From assembly GCA_026126105.1 (NCBI GenBank), contig JAHCJV010000001.1:62001-126000 (forward strand): DNA of 64,000 nt. The letters run 5' to 3'. This stretch comes from Enhydrobacter sp. GTDB lineage: Bacteria > Pseudomonadota > Alphaproteobacteria > Reyranellales > Reyranellaceae. Shown piece by piece: positions 35,674 through 45,103 of this stretch (position 1 is the stretch's first letter; each line of letters begins with the position of its first letter). The position numbers were made by a program, and so were the translations under genes. The notes under the pieces were generated by a model that did not search any database, was not told the DNA's origin, and worked only from the letters and a program-made list of their open reading frames with translations.

Positions 35674-38600
35674 TCAACGGCCGAAGATATTCGGGATGTG
35701 GGGCGTGGGAATGTGCGGCACGCGAATCGGAATGTCGGGTAGGGGCACGTGCGGCAAGTTGTGGAAGATGCCGATCACGCCCGGCGGATCGCTGGCGGAG
35801 CCGCGCACCGCGTTGAATGAGGGCGACGTCAGCGCGCCGTGGGCGGTGACGATCAGGTAAGGCGCCGATGGCTCCTCGGCGAGCATGAAGTTGATCGTGG
35901 TGTCTGTCGTGGCGCGGGCGAGATCGGTGCGCGTGGCAATCCTGGCCAAAGCGCGGTTTCCCTGCAGGTTCAGGTTGCGGTCCGTCAGTACGCCGCCCGC
36001 GATCTCGACATCGCCCGACAACGGGTTGTCATGGTTGACGAAGCGATTCAGCACCAGCGAGATCGCGTTCAGCAGGTTGCCAATTCCGACGCCACCCTTT
36101 TCGCCGAGAACGCTCATGACGTTGCCCAGCGTGAGGTCGATCACGCCGCCCGCGGCTCCCGTCGCCGCCGCGCCGAGAACCTGCAGGAACCGGTCGGCCC
36201 GCGCCTGGACATGACCGCTCAGCTGCGCGCTCCCGGCCAGCGAGTTCTTGATTTCGGCAACGGTCGTCCCGTTGCCGCGCAGCGCCATGCCGTTCGCGCT
36301 CAGGCGGCCGTCGATCGCGATCTTGATGAGGCTGCCGATTTCGTTGCTGCCGGAGCTGCGACGCAGCATCTCGCCGAGACTGAGGTCGCGGGCCTCTCCC
36401 TTGAAGTCGAAGGACAGCGACGGCTCGCGGCCGTCGACGACGCCGGCCAGGCTGATCGTTCCGCCATAGAGCCCTCCCTCGAACCGGGAGACGGTGAGCA
36501 CACCGTCCTTCAGGGTCGCCGCGATTTCCGCATTGCCGAGGGGCATCGGCGCGCCCCCAAGGCTCGCCACCGAAACCTTCAACGTACCGTCCACGCTTCG
36601 CAGCGGCGTGCCGATCGGCCGCGAGGCGAGAGTGGGCGCAGGCCGCTGCGGCCGCGGCGCGGCCGTCCCGCCGCCGAGCCGGCCGAAATCCAGCGTACTG
36701 GTCCGGAGATCGGCGGAGATGACCGGCTTGTTGCCTGAGAGGTCGGCGTCGAGCACGGCCTCGATCGGCTGGCCGTTGACGACCAGGCTGCCCTGGTACG
36801 ATGCCCTCTTTATCGCGCGTTCGCCGGCGCCGGGCAGGGCGAGTTTGCCGTTCGCCAACAGGCTCCATCCCGCGGCATCGAGCGCGCAGTCCCGCAGCGC
36901 GAGGCCTTCCCAATTGCCGGCGACGCTGCCACGCAGGCCCAGCGGCCCGAAGCCGGCCGGCGCGCCACCCGCGAGCCTCAGCAGCCGATCGACGTCCGGC
37001 GTCCCGAGATCGAAGGCGAGATCGACCTGCGGCCGGGGCGTCCAGTAGCGGTCGACGGCTCCGCGCAAGGCCATATGCCCACCCGCCAGGTTGGCTACCT
37101 TGACCTCGTTCAGGAGAAGCTTGCCGGCATCCCGCGCGACGTCGAGGGCGACCCCGGTGATCGCATCGCCCCGAAAGTGGATTCGCGCCACCGTGAGCTT
37201 GAGGCCGATCGAAGGCCCCAGCAGGGCGAGGATGGGCGTGACCGACGCGATCGCCGAGGTTTCCTCTGCCGGCGTCGGACCGGGTGGCGGCATATACGAA
37301 TCGAAATCGAGCGTTCCGAGGTCGACACGGGTCACGACCGTCAGCGGCACCGTGAAGCTCACCACGATGCCGCCCGCGCCGGTGAGGTCATCGAGGGCGA
37401 AGACGGCATCGGTCACCTGGACGTTGCCGTCTCTCGAGCCCATTTGTCCCTTGGCGCTGAGCTGCGTCAGCTTGTTCGCTGGTATCGACGAGACATCGAT
37501 CGCGAGCCACGCCAGGGTCTCGCGCAGCTTCGGCCCGACCAGGCTGAAATCACCGGACACGGTGGGTCGTGCCGGATTTCCCGCCAGAGTGGACTTAGCC
37601 TGCACGACGAGGTCACCCGGCAGCGTGGCCGCAAGTCTCGGCACGGCGACGACGCCGCCCCGCGCTTCGAGCTCCAGCGCGAGGCCGCGGACGGCCTGCT
37701 TGTTGTAGATCACTTCGCCGATCTCGAGCGCGAGCTTTGCGTCGAGGCTTGCGAGCCAACCGGGACCGGACGGCTGCGGGGGCGTCGCGGGCGCAGCGAC
37801 CGAGGCCGGCAGCGCGGCCGATCGATCCAACAGCTGATCGGGAAGCGCGATCGCCGCCAACCAGCGGTCGAGATCGAACCGGGGCGCCGTGAATCTCGCT
37901 TCGACCGCGAGCGAGGGTGTCAAGGTGAGCGCGAGCGAGCCGGACCCGGCATCCTCGCCCACCACCAGCCTGTAGTCCCTGGCCGTCACTGACTGGGGCG
38001 AAAGCTCGACGGGACCGTCGAACCTGAATTTGCCGGCCAGCAAGGGCGGCACGCGGACCTGGGACTGACCGGCGATCCCGAGCAGCGTCTCGGCGAAATT
38101 CAAGAGATTGTCCGCCGCCGCCGAAACTGTGCCCGACAGCCGTGCTGCGGGACCGAGCTCGCTCATCGTGCCGTTGTACGAGAGCTTGCCGCCGCCGGCT
38201 TCCAGGGCGACGTCGACGGTGTGGCCGGTCGCGCTCCTGGTACTCACGGCCAGATCGATCTTCAGCGGCGCGCCGTTGACGGTTGCGCTACCGGCCAACG
38301 AAAAGGGCCCGTCGATCGAGCCCACCGCGGCGCTGAAACTGGCCTTCCCGGCCGCCACCGACAGGCCTGTCCTGGAATCACTGAAGATTATCGTTCCGTT
38401 TTCGACGGTGAGCCGGCCGAGCGACAGAGGCTTGGGCGGGCTGGGCTTCGCCGCCGCGGGGCCTACCTCGGCCGCGGAGGGAGCGAATTCCCAATTCGGT
38501 TTGCCCTCGGCCGTGACCTCCAGAACGATCTTCGGTTCGACGAGCGTCACCCCGTCGACCTCGATATCGCCCGCCAGCAGGGAGAGCATCGAGGGTTTCA

Positions 38601-38892
38601 CGGTGACCGACTTCACCTCGACCATGATGGGGCTCTTCGATCCCGCGAGGTTGAAGAACTTGACGCCATCGAGCTCGACGCTGGGCGTCGGCATCAACGA
38701 CAGCCGGATCGGACCGTCGATGGCGACGTCGCGACCCGTTGCGCGCTTCACCTGCGCAACGATCTCCGGCTTGTAGGCCTCGACGTCGATGAGCCAAGGC
38801 AAGGTCAGCAGCGCGGCGATCAGCAGGCCGACGATGCCGCCAACGCCGATCAGAAGCCGTTTGCGAATGCTGCGTGCCATGGAACGTTCCAT
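35674..38892 (-). CDS. AsmA family protein
   Basis: A 1,072-residue envelope protein with one N-terminal membrane helix (IRKRLLIGVGGIVGLLIAALLTL, about 9-31) and a long periplasmic part. The AsmA N-terminal domain is clear (IDVEAYKPEIVAQVKRATGRD, then repeats of EVKSVTVKPSMLSLLAGDIEVDGVTL). The AsmA C-terminal domain is near 830-1000 (LSFDFKGEARDLSLGEMLRR). The tail is Pro/Ile/His-rich (VPHIPTPHIPNIFGR). AsmA-like proteins are thought to move phospholipids between membranes. The ATG at 38892 has GGGAG just upstream; 38880 is an alternative. Confidence 0.92.
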   Translation of the reverse strand: MERSMARSIRKRLLIGVGGIVGLLIAALLTLPWLIDVEAYKPEIVAQVKRATGRDVAIDGPIRLSLMPTPSVELDGVKFFNLAGSKSPIMVEVKSVTVKPSMLSLLAGDIEVDGVTLVEPKIVLEVTAEGKPNWEFAPSAAEVGPAAAKPSPPKPLSLGRLTVENGTIIFSDSRTGLSVAAGKASFSAAVGSIDGPFSLAGSATVNGAPLKIDLAVSTRSATGHTVDVALEAGGGKLSYNGTMSELGPAARLSGTVSAAADNLLNFAETLLGIAGQSQVRVPPLLAGKFRFDGPVELSPQSVTARDYRLVVGEDAGSGSLALTLTPSLAVEARFTAPRFDLDRWLAAIALPDQLLDRSAALPASVAAPATPPQPSGPGWLASLDAKLALEIGEVIYNKQAVRGLALELEARGGVVAVPRLAATLPGDLVVQAKSTLAGNPARPTVSGDFSLVGPKLRETLAWLAIDVSSIPANKLTQLSAKGQMGSRDGNVQVTDAVFALDDLTGAGGIVVSFTVPLTVVTRVDLGTLDFDSYMPPPGPTPAEETSAIASVTPILALLGPSIGLKLTVARIHFRGDAITGVALDVARDAGKLLLNEVKVANLAGGHMALRGAVDRYWTPRPQVDLAFDLGTPDVDRLLRLAGGAPAGFGPLGLRGSVAGNWEGLALRDCALDAAGWSLLANGKLALPGAGERAIKRASYQGSLVVNGQPIEAVLDADLSGNKPVISADLRTSTLDFGRLGGGTAAPRPQRPAPTLASRPIGTPLRSVDGTLKVSVASLGGAPMPLGNAEIAATLKDGVLTVSRFEGGLYGGTISLAGVVDGREPSLSFDFKGEARDLSLGEMLRRSSGSNEIGSLIKIAIDGRLSANGMALRGNGTTVAEIKNSLAGSAQLSGHVQARADRFLQVLGAAATGAAGGVIDLTLGNVMSVLGEKGGVGIGNLLNAISLVLNRFVNHDNPLSGDVEIAGGVLTDRNLNLQGNRALARIATRTDLARATTDTTINFMLAEEPSAPYLIVTAHGALTSPSFNAVRGSASDPPGVIGIFHNLPHVPLPDIPIRVPHIPTPHIPNIFGR

Positions 38893-38998
38893 TCTCCCGA
38901 TACCGGGATACTAGCGCATCATCGATGCCGGGCCACGGAGCGGAAAGTGCCGAAGCCGCTCAGGGACGCTCGCGGGCTTGCGCGCAGGACAGCCTTAC

Positions 38999-39232
38999 GC
39001 TTCCACACCCTCCAGCACGCGGACGGCGAAGCCGTCGGCCTTCGGGGCCGAGACCAGCTCCCCCATGTGATGGCCGTCGCGCGTCTCCACGGTGACGTCG
39101 AGATCGGCAGCCTTGGCGACCACGCCACCGACCAGGCGATGGTGCCGGACCTCGAGGTGTCCCGCACTGCAATGCCCTTCGCGATCATGTCGCCGCCGCC
39201 GGCTCGCCGGCGAGGAGCTGGTTGGCGGAGCG
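38999..39232 (-). pseudogene. Decayed, internally deleted copy of the threonine dehydratase gene
   Basis: Two blocks match the intact gene at 41688-42914 by eye. Positions 38999-39156 align base for base at a constant offset of 2,693 with 41692-41849 (about 90% identical), the ACT-domain end. Positions 39159-39232 align with about 42204-42284, including codons for LLAGEP and IAKGIAVRD (LLAGEP and IAEGIAVRD in the intact copy). About 350 bp between the blocks is missing, and a further small deletion breaks the frame. No functional product is expected. Confidence 0.85.
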
Positions 39233-39246
39233 TTGTAAGGCGCTGC

Positions 39247-39276
39247 TTTCTAGACTAGATAGACGAATTCTAGAAA
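39247..39276. promoter_or_regulatory. Candidate VapBC operator
   Basis: TTTCTAGA (39247-39254) and TCTAGAAA (39269-39276) are perfect 8-bp inverted arms centred 22 bp apart, ending 13 bp before the antitoxin ATG. Toxin-antitoxin pairs of this kind usually repress themselves through such repeats. An additional CTAGATAGA lies between the arms. Confidence 0.6.
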
Positions 39277-39289
39277 CGTGGAGAAATCC

Positions 39290-39544
39290 ATGGGCATCAG
39301 CATCAAGAGCGTCGAGGCCGAGCGCAAGCTTCGGCGGGCGTCCCGCCTGATGGGCAAGAGCCTGACCGCGACGGTGATCGAGCTGGCCGACGCCAAGCTG
39401 AAGGAGTTCGATGCCAAGAAGGATCGTGACAGGCGAATGCGGAAGGTCGAGGAAATCGTTCAGCGTATCAAGAGGTTGCCGGTTCTTTCGACCGCGAGTG
39501 AGGACGAGATTCTCGGCTACAACGAAAAAGGCTACTTCGATTGA
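39290..39544 (+). CDS. VapB-like antitoxin
   Basis: An 84-residue protein starting MGISIKSVEAERKLRRASRLMGKSLTATVIE in outline: a short ribbon-helix-helix-type N-terminus as in the Rv0623/PSK family of antitoxins, then a Lys/Arg-rich helical middle and an acidic/aromatic tail (EDEILGYNEKGYFD) suited to gripping the toxin. GGAG lies 6 nt before this ATG; a GTG at 39278 is less likely. It overlaps the toxin by 4 nt. Confidence 0.87.
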   Translation: MGISIKSVEAERKLRRASRLMGKSLTATVIELADAKLKEFDAKKDRDRRMRKVEEIVQRIKRLPVLSTASEDEILGYNEKGYFD

Positions 39545-39933
39545 TCGTCGTCGATAGCTCGGCATTGCTTGCGATCTATTTGGGTGAAGCCGAAGGGCCT
39601 ATGTTTGCCCACAGTATGATTTCTGTCGATGGTCCGTTGATCGGAGCTCCGAATCTCGTCGAGGCATCAATGATCGCTGAGGGACGCAACGGCGAGCGTG
39701 GGTGTCGTGATCTCGACGAATTGATCGAGGCGCTTGGTATCAAAGTCGTCGAATTCGGCGCACATCACGTCGAGGCGGCGCGGGAGGGATTTCGGCGCTT
39801 CGGGAAGGGCCGGCATCACGCAGCGTTGAATTTCGGCGACTGTTGCGCGTATGCGCTCGCCAAGACGCTCAACGTCCCCCTGTTGTTCAAGGGCGACGAC
39901 TTCACCCAGACGGACATCAAGTCGGCCTTGTGA
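39541..39933 (+). CDS. VapC-like PIN-domain ribonuclease toxin
   Basis: A 130-residue PIN protein. The acidic metal-binding set is visible: Asp5 in MIVVDSSALLAI, Glu41 in NLVEAS, Asp100 in NFGDCCAYALAK, and Asp119/120 in LLFKGDDF. The start is TTG within a TTGA overlap with the antitoxin stop, the usual coupling. VapC toxins cut specific tRNAs or rRNA when freed from the antitoxin. The next gene starts 1 nt after the stop, so the SDR gene is probably on the same transcript. Confidence 0.92.
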   Translation: MIVVDSSALLAIYLGEAEGPMFAHSMISVDGPLIGAPNLVEASMIAEGRNGERGCRDLDELIEALGIKVVEFGAHHVEAAREGFRRFGKGRHHAALNFGDCCAYALAKTLNVPLLFKGDDFTQTDIKSAL

Positions 39934-39934
39934 C

Positions 39935-41200
39935 GTGCGAGTCCTGCCGACGGGCGCCAACGGGTTCATCGGCGGACAAGTGCTGGCCGGGCTGGCCGCG
40001 CGCGGCCATGCGGTCATCGCCGCCGTCCGCGATCCGCAGGCGCTTCGTCGCAAGATGCCGAACGCAGAGACGGTCGCCGTCGACTTCAACCGAGACCTTT
40101 CGCCCGAGACATGGCAGTCGCGCCTTGCCGGCGTGGACGCCGTGATCAACTGCGCCGGAGTGCTGCAGGGTGGACGTGGGCAGAATATCGGGGCGATCCA
40201 TGCAACCGCGCCGATCGCGCTTTTCGAGGCCTGCCGACAGGCGGGCGTTTCCAAAGTGGTGCAGATTTCCGCCATCAGCGCTGACGCGGAGGTCGGTACT
40301 CTTTACGCCCTGACCAAGAAGCGTGCCGACGATTACCTGCGCGGCCTTCCGCTCGATTGGACCGTGTTGCGACCGTCGCTGGTCTATGGCGAAGGCAGCT
40401 ACGGCGGGACCTCGACGCTGCGGGGACTCGCCGGGTTGCCACTCATGACTCCGCTGATCGGCGGCGCAAGCACGTCGTTCCGACCGATCCATGTCGACGA
40501 TCTGGTCGAGACCGTGGCGCGTGTCCTGAACGGCGGTTTTGCGCGCCGGACGCTCGAACCAGTCGGCCCCGAGACATTGAGCCTGCGCGACGTCGTCGCG
40601 AAGTACCGAAAATGGCTCGGCCTCGCGCCGGCCTGGGAAGTGAGCGTGCCGCTGCCGCTCTTGCGTCTGGTTGCCCGCCTCGCCGACTGGGCAGGCGGCG
40701 GGCCGATGGGCAGTGCAGGGCTTGCCCAGACGCTCGCCGGGAATGCTGGCCATGAACCGGCCGGTGCCTTCGCACAGGCAATCGGCTTTGTACCGACCTC
40801 GATCGACGAACGTCTGGCGCGCCGCCCGGCCCAGACGCAAGACCTCTGGCACGCGCGTCTCTATTTCCTGCGTCCGGTTCTGCGGACCGGGCTGGCTGCG
40901 ATGTGGCTGGGCTCGGCGGCGGTGGGGCTGTTCACGCCACCGGAGCGGTATGCCGCGATCGCCGCGCCGTGGGTGGCGTGGCTGTTCTCCGCAATCGATC
41001 TGCTGATCGGCCTTGCCTTGGTTACGCTTACCAAGCCGCGGCTGCTCGGCCTGGCTCAACTCATTGTCATCGGCGGCTATACGATCGGCCTGACCATGCT
41101 GGCGCCGTCACTCTGGCTCGATCCCTACGGCGGCTTGCTCAAGAACCTGCCCCTCCTCGCTGCCGTATTGGCGTGGATGGTGCTGGAGGAAGAGCGGTGA
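39935..41200 (+). CDS. SDR-family NAD(P)-binding protein fused to a DoxX-like membrane domain
   Basis: A 421-residue fusion. Residues 1-290 are an atypical (complex I NDUFA9-like) SDR: VLPTGANGFIGGQVLAGLAARGH for the nucleotide loop, VVQISAISAD, and WTVLRPSLVYGEGSYGG with the Tyr-region. Residues about 305-420 are four hydrophobic segments of the DoxX-like type. The first residue is encoded by GTG, 1 nt after the vapC stop. The DUF2269 gene begins inside its stop (GTGA). Such fusions next to DUF2269 are common; the substrate is unknown. Confidence 0.88.
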   Translation: MRVLPTGANGFIGGQVLAGLAARGHAVIAAVRDPQALRRKMPNAETVAVDFNRDLSPETWQSRLAGVDAVINCAGVLQGGRGQNIGAIHATAPIALFEACRQAGVSKVVQISAISADAEVGTLYALTKKRADDYLRGLPLDWTVLRPSLVYGEGSYGGTSTLRGLAGLPLMTPLIGGASTSFRPIHVDDLVETVARVLNGGFARRTLEPVGPETLSLRDVVAKYRKWLGLAPAWEVSVPLPLLRLVARLADWAGGGPMGSAGLAQTLAGNAGHEPAGAFAQAIGFVPTSIDERLARRPAQTQDLWHARLYFLRPVLRTGLAAMWLGSAAVGLFTPPERYAAIAAPWVAWLFSAIDLLIGLALVTLTKPRLLGLAQLIVIGGYTIGLTMLAPSLWLDPYGGLLKNLPLLAAVLAWMVLEEER

Positions 41201-41682
41201 TTCTGGGCTTCGACTCCTATCTCTGGCTGAAGTGGCTGCATGTGCTGAGCAGCACGGTCTTGTTCGGCACCGGCATTGGCACTGCCTTCCAGATGTGGTT
41301 TGCGCACCGGCGTGGCGATGTGACCGCCATCGCCGTCGTGTCGCGCAATGTCGTGCTGGCCGACTGGCTGTTCACTTTGCCGGCCGGAATCGTGTAGCCG
41401 GCCACAGGGCTCGCGCTGGCGATGGCAAGTGGGCTCAGCCCCTTCACGTCATGGCTGGTTGCGACATATGCAAGCTACCTGATCGCCTTCGCCTGATGGG
41501 TGCCGGTGGTGGCCCTTCAGATTCGTGTTCGCGACCTCTTCGCGCAAGCGGCGGCGACCGGCGCTGCGTTGCCCGTAGAATACGATCAGGCGATGCGGCT
41601 GTGGTTTGCGCTCGGCTGGCCGGCCTTTATTGGGCTGATTGCCGTCTTCATGCTGATGATCGCCAGGCCCGATCTTTGGTGA
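41197..41682 (+). pseudogene. DUF2269-family membrane protein broken by two in-frame stop codons
   Basis: Read straight through, this frame encodes a four-helix DUF2269 membrane protein of 161 codons, starting ILGFDSYLWLKWLHVLSSTV and ending with FMLMIARPDLW. It is interrupted by TAG at 41395-41397 (expected Gln in LPAGIV-Q-PATGLALA) and TGA at 41494-41496 (expected Trp in IAFA-W-WVPVV). Both are single-base changes from CAG and TGG. Frame and composition are otherwise intact, so decay is recent, or one stop is a sequencing error. It is coupled by GTGA to the SDR-DoxX gene. Confidence 0.85.
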
Positions 41683-41687
41683 GGCCG

Positions 41688-42914
41688 TCAGGCCTCGACG
41701 CCCTCCAGCACCCGGACGGCGAAGCCCTCGGCCTTCAGGGCCGAGACCAGCTCTCCCATGTGATGACGGTCGCGCGTCTCCACAGTGACGTCGAGATCGG
41801 CGGCCTTGGCCACCACGCCGCCGAACAGGCGTTGGTGCTGGACCTCGACGATGTTGCCGCCGGCCTTGCCGATGATGGTGGCGACGCGGGCGAGCTGGCC
41901 GGGCGCGTCGGTGATCCGCAGCCGCAGGCGGACGATCCGGCCGTCTCGCACTAGGCCGCGCATCAGCACCGAGGCGAGCAGGCGGGTGTCGATATTGCCG
42001 CCGCTCAGGACCAGGCCGACCTTGCGGCCGGCGAACAGCTGCGGATGGGCGAGCAGCGCGGCGAGCCCGGTGGCGCCGGCGCCCTCCGTCACCGTCTTCT
42101 CGATCTCGAGCAGCAGGGCGATGGCATGCTCGATCTCGGCTTCGCCGACTGCCACGACCCGGTCGAGCAGCGCGCGGCAGAGCGCCAGCGGCAGCGTGCC
42201 GATGTCGCGCACGGCGATGCCCTCGGCGATCGTGTCGCCTCCCGCCGTCACAGGCTCGCCGGCAAGAAGCTGGCGCATCGCCGAGTAGCCGGCCGATTCG
42301 ACGCCGATCACCTTGACCTCCGGCTTCAGCCCGCACGCCGCGACGGCGCAGCCGGCGATCATGCCGCCGCCGCCGACCGGCACGACCAGCGTGTCGAGCT
42401 GCGGCACGTCCTGCAGCATCTCGAGCGCGATCGTGCCCTGGCCGGCAATGATGCGCGGATCGTCGTAGGGATGGACGAAGACGAGCTCGTGCTCGGCGGC
42501 GAGGCGATGCGCTTCCGCGCCGGCCTCGGCGAGCGTGTCGCCGTGCAGCACGACCTTGGCGCCGTGGCCGCGCGTGTGCGTGACCTTGGTATTGGGCGTG
42601 AAGGACGGCATCACGATGGTCGCCGGGATGCCGAGCCGGCCCGCGTGATAGGCGACGCCCTGCGCATGGTTACCGGCCGACATGGCGATCACGCCGCGCT
42701 TGCGCTCCTCCGGCGTGAGCTGCAGCAGCGTGTTCAGCGCGCCGCGTTCCTTGAACGAGGCGGTGAATTGCAGGTTCTCGAACTTGAGCCAGACATCGGC
42801 CTTTGCGATGCGCGACAGCGTCTCGCTGCGCAGGCAGGGCGTGTGGACGACCGCGCCGGCAATCCGCCCGGCGGCCTCCTTCACATCATCCAGCGTGACG
42901 GGGAACTCAGTCAT
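41688..42914 (-). CDS. Threonine ammonia-lyase (dehydratase) with ACT domain
   Basis: PLP-dependent conversion of threonine to 2-oxobutanoate. The 408 residues from the ATG at 42914 carry the lysine motif FTASFKERGALN (Lys near residue 58), the PLP phosphate loop VPVGGGGMIAG, and a C-terminal ACT domain (about 330-405). Its start overlaps the stop of the upstream enoyl-CoA hydratase gene by 8 nt, so it is third in a leftward operon. The family covers both IlvA and TdcB types; the single ACT domain and 408-residue length fit the shorter form. A decayed copy lies 2.7 kb downstream. Confidence 0.93.
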   Translation of the reverse strand: MTEFPVTLDDVKEAAGRIAGAVVHTPCLRSETLSRIAKADVWLKFENLQFTASFKERGALNTLLQLTPEERKRGVIAMSAGNHAQGVAYHAGRLGIPATIVMPSFTPNTKVTHTRGHGAKVVLHGDTLAEAGAEAHRLAAEHELVFVHPYDDPRIIAGQGTIALEMLQDVPQLDTLVVPVGGGGMIAGCAVAACGLKPEVKVIGVESAGYSAMRQLLAGEPVTAGGDTIAEGIAVRDIGTLPLALCRALLDRVVAVGEAEIEHAIALLLEIEKTVTEGAGATGLAALLAHPQLFAGRKVGLVLSGGNIDTRLLASVLMRGLVRDGRIVRLRLRITDAPGQLARVATIIGKAGGNIVEVQHQRLFGGVVAKAADLDVTVETRDRHHMGELVSALKAEGFAVRVLEGVEA

Positions 42915-43740
42915 CCTTGCGCTCGCGATAGTCGGCAAATTGCGCATCGCGCTCGGTGAGCAGTTTCGAGACGCTGGCGCCGTCGCGGCGGAAGCGGGTC
43001 ATGTAGTCCTTGCTCGGTTCGGTCTGGAAGGCGAGCGCCTGGATCTCGGTGCCGGCCCGGATCGCCGCCCGCATGCCGGAGATCTCCATGGCGCGGTGGA
43101 CGGAGCGCTTGTTGATCTGCGCAAGCTCGGTCGGCAGCTTCGCCACCCTTTCGGCGATCGCCAGCACCTCGCGTTCGAGATCGGCCGCCGCGTAGGCGCG
43201 CGTCGCCCAGCCCTTGTCCGCCGCCTCGCGGCCGCTCAGCGCATCCCCGGTCAGCATCGATTCCATCGCCTGCCGCATGCCCATCAGCCAGGGATGGAAC
43301 TGCATGTCGGGCGGGCTCATCAGGCGCACCGGCGGATAGCCGATCTGCGCATCCTCCGCGACATAGACGAGATCGCAGGCCGTCGCGAGCTCGGTGCCGC
43401 CAGCGAGGCAATATCCGTGGACCTGGGCGATCACCGGCTTGGCGAGGTCCCAGACCTTGAACCAGCCCTCGACGACATGGCGTGACCACTGCCCGAGCCC
43501 GGCCGCCGAGTGATAGGGCTGCCCGACCCGGTTGTCCGCCGACAGGTCGTAGCCCGAGCAGAAGGCGGGTCCGGCGCCCCGGATGACGGTGACCTTCACC
43601 TCGCCGTCGCCGTCATGCGCTTCGAGCGCCTTGAAGATCGCGCCCCGCAGCTCGTTGTTCAGCGCATTGCGCTTCTCCGGCCGGTTGAGGGTGAGGCGAC
43701 GCACGCCGGGAATCGGCGTGTCGACGAGCAATACGGTCAT
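42907..43740 (-). CDS. Enoyl-CoA hydratase/isomerase family protein
   Basis: A crotonase-fold protein of 277 residues: [16 protein letters not shown] (about 56-71) and [20 protein letters not shown] (about 108-127) form the oxyanion hole, and [15 protein letters not shown] follows. A GGAG sequence precedes the ATG by 7 nt, 12 nt after the oxidoreductase stop. It is the second gene of an operon with an FAD amine oxidase and threonine dehydratase. This set suggests amino-acid or amine breakdown, but the acyl-CoA substrate is unknown. Confidence 0.9.
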   Translation of the reverse strand: MTVLLVDTPIPGVRRLTLNRPEKRNALNNELRGAIFKALEAHDGDGEVKVTVIRGAGPAFCSGYDLSADNRVGQPYHSAAGLGQWSRHVVEGWFKVWDLAKPVIAQVHGYCLAGGTELATACDLVYVAEDAQIGYPPVRLMSPPDMQFHPWLMGMRQAMESMLTGDALSGREAADKGWATRAYAAADLEREVLAIAERVAKLPTELAQINKRSVHRAMEISGMRAAIRAGTEIQALAFQTEPSKDYMTRFRRDGASVSKLLTERDAQFADYRERKDD

Positions 43741-43752
43741 GAGGAACTCCGT

Positions 43753-45084
43753 CTAGCCGGCCAGCCGCCGGTCGAACCAGTCGCGCGCGCGGTACCAGGC
43801 GCCGATCGCCGGCAGGAACCACGATGGGTCGCCGTTGTAGAGCGGATAATCTGGAAACACCCGGCCGTCGAGCGGGTTGACCGGCGTGTTGCGGCCGCCC
43901 GCGATCTTCCTGGCGGTCTGGGTGCCGAGATAGGTCATCATCGCCACGCCGTTGCCGTTGCAGCCCAGCAGGTAGTGCAGCCCCTCGTCGGTGCCCATGT
44001 GCGGCATGTAGTCGAGCGCGAAGGCGACGTTGCCCGTCCAGACATGCGTGATGCGGATGCCGTCGAGCTGCGGGAAGCGGTCGATCATGTACCGGTAGAG
44101 CGCGGGCGCGCTGACTTCCGGCGGTGCGGCGGTGAAGCGGGCACGGCCGCCGAAGATCAGCCGTTTGCCGTCGGGCGACGGCCGGTAATAGGTCAGCACC
44201 CGCTTGGTGTCGCCGATCGCGCGCATTGCGGGGATCAGCATCCTGTCGGCCGGCTCGGGCAGGTCCTCGGTGGCGATGATGTGGCTCGCAACCGGCACCA
44301 CGCGACGCTTCAGGCGCGGGGTCAGGTCGCCGGTGTAGCCGTTGGTCGCCACCACGACCTCGCTGCACTCGATCGGTCCCTTGGCCGTCAGCACGCGCCA
44401 GCCCGTCGCCGTCTTCTCGGTGCGCTCGGCCTCGATGTTGGCGCACAGGATCGCGCCCTGCTTGTTCGCCGCCTCGAGCAGGCCCTTGTAGTAGAGCGCC
44501 GGATGGAGATGGCCGGCACGGGTCGAATGCATGCCGCCGTAGTAGTAGTCGGACTTGATGAACTCGTGCTGCCGCTCACGCGGCACCATCGAGGCGCCCG
44601 CGTCGGCATATTTGTTGTAGCTCTCGACCTTGGTCGCCATGTCGTCGTAATGGCGCGGCGTCCAGGCGCCGACGAAGCGGCCGTTCCGGTGCAAGCCGCA
44701 GTCGATGCCCTCGCGGGCGATGATGTCCTCGAGCACCGTGAGCGAGTCCGCCCCCGCGCCCATCAGCTCGGCCTTGTTGCGCTCGAACTCCTCGACGATC
44801 GGGCTCTTGCCCCCCAGTCCCTTGCCGAGGCTGGTGCCGCCCGAGATCATGCCGCCGTTGCGCGTCGATGCGCCGATGCCGAACACGCCGCGCTCCAGCA
44901 CCGTGCAATCGATGCCGTTGCGCCGGAGCTCCAGCGCCGTCGACAGCCCGCCATAGCCCGCGCCGACGATCACGACCTGCGTCTTCGCCGGCGGGTCCTG
45001 CGACAGCGCCGTGTTCGGCGTCCACGCTTCCCACCACCAGGGCTGCGCCTTGAAGTCGGGCGCGTAGATGTCTTTGCGTGTCAT
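43753..45084 (-). CDS. FAD-dependent amine/amino-acid oxidase (DadA/PuuB-like)
   Basis: A 443-residue D-amino-acid-oxidase-fold protein. The ADP-binding motif is [21 protein letters not shown] (about 38-58); [11 protein letters not shown] follows, typical of gamma-glutamylputrescine oxidase-like proteins. The C-terminal [17 protein letters not shown] contacts FAD. An N-terminal PWWWEAW string is characteristic of this subgroup. First gene of the operon with enoyl-CoA hydratase and threonine dehydratase. It likely oxidises an amine or N-substituted amino acid. Confidence 0.9.
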   Translation of the reverse strand: MTRKDIYAPDFKAQPWWWEAWTPNTALSQDPPAKTQVVIVGAGYGGLSTALELRRNGIDCTVLERGVFGIGASTRNGGMISGGTSLGKGLGGKSPIVEEFERNKAELMGAGADSLTVLEDIIAREGIDCGLHRNGRFVGAWTPRHYDDMATKVESYNKYADAGASMVPRERQHEFIKSDYYYGGMHSTRAGHLHPALYYKGLLEAANKQGAILCANIEAERTEKTATGWRVLTAKGPIECSEVVVATNGYTGDLTPRLKRRVVPVASHIIATEDLPEPADRMLIPAMRAIGDTKRVLTYYRPSPDGKRLIFGGRARFTAAPPEVSAPALYRYMIDRFPQLDGIRITHVWTGNVAFALDYMPHMGTDEGLHYLLGCNGNGVAMMTYLGTQTARKIAGGRNTPVNPLDGRVFPDYPLYNGDPSWFLPAIGAWYRARDWFDRRLAG

Positions 45085-45103
45085 CAGATCATCACTCAGT
45101 TCG

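Noticed and set aside
39185-39565. 126-codon minus-strand frame over the vapB region
   Set aside because: It overlaps a well-supported antitoxin gene antisense; only its last codons resemble the dehydratase remnant, already described as a pseudogene.
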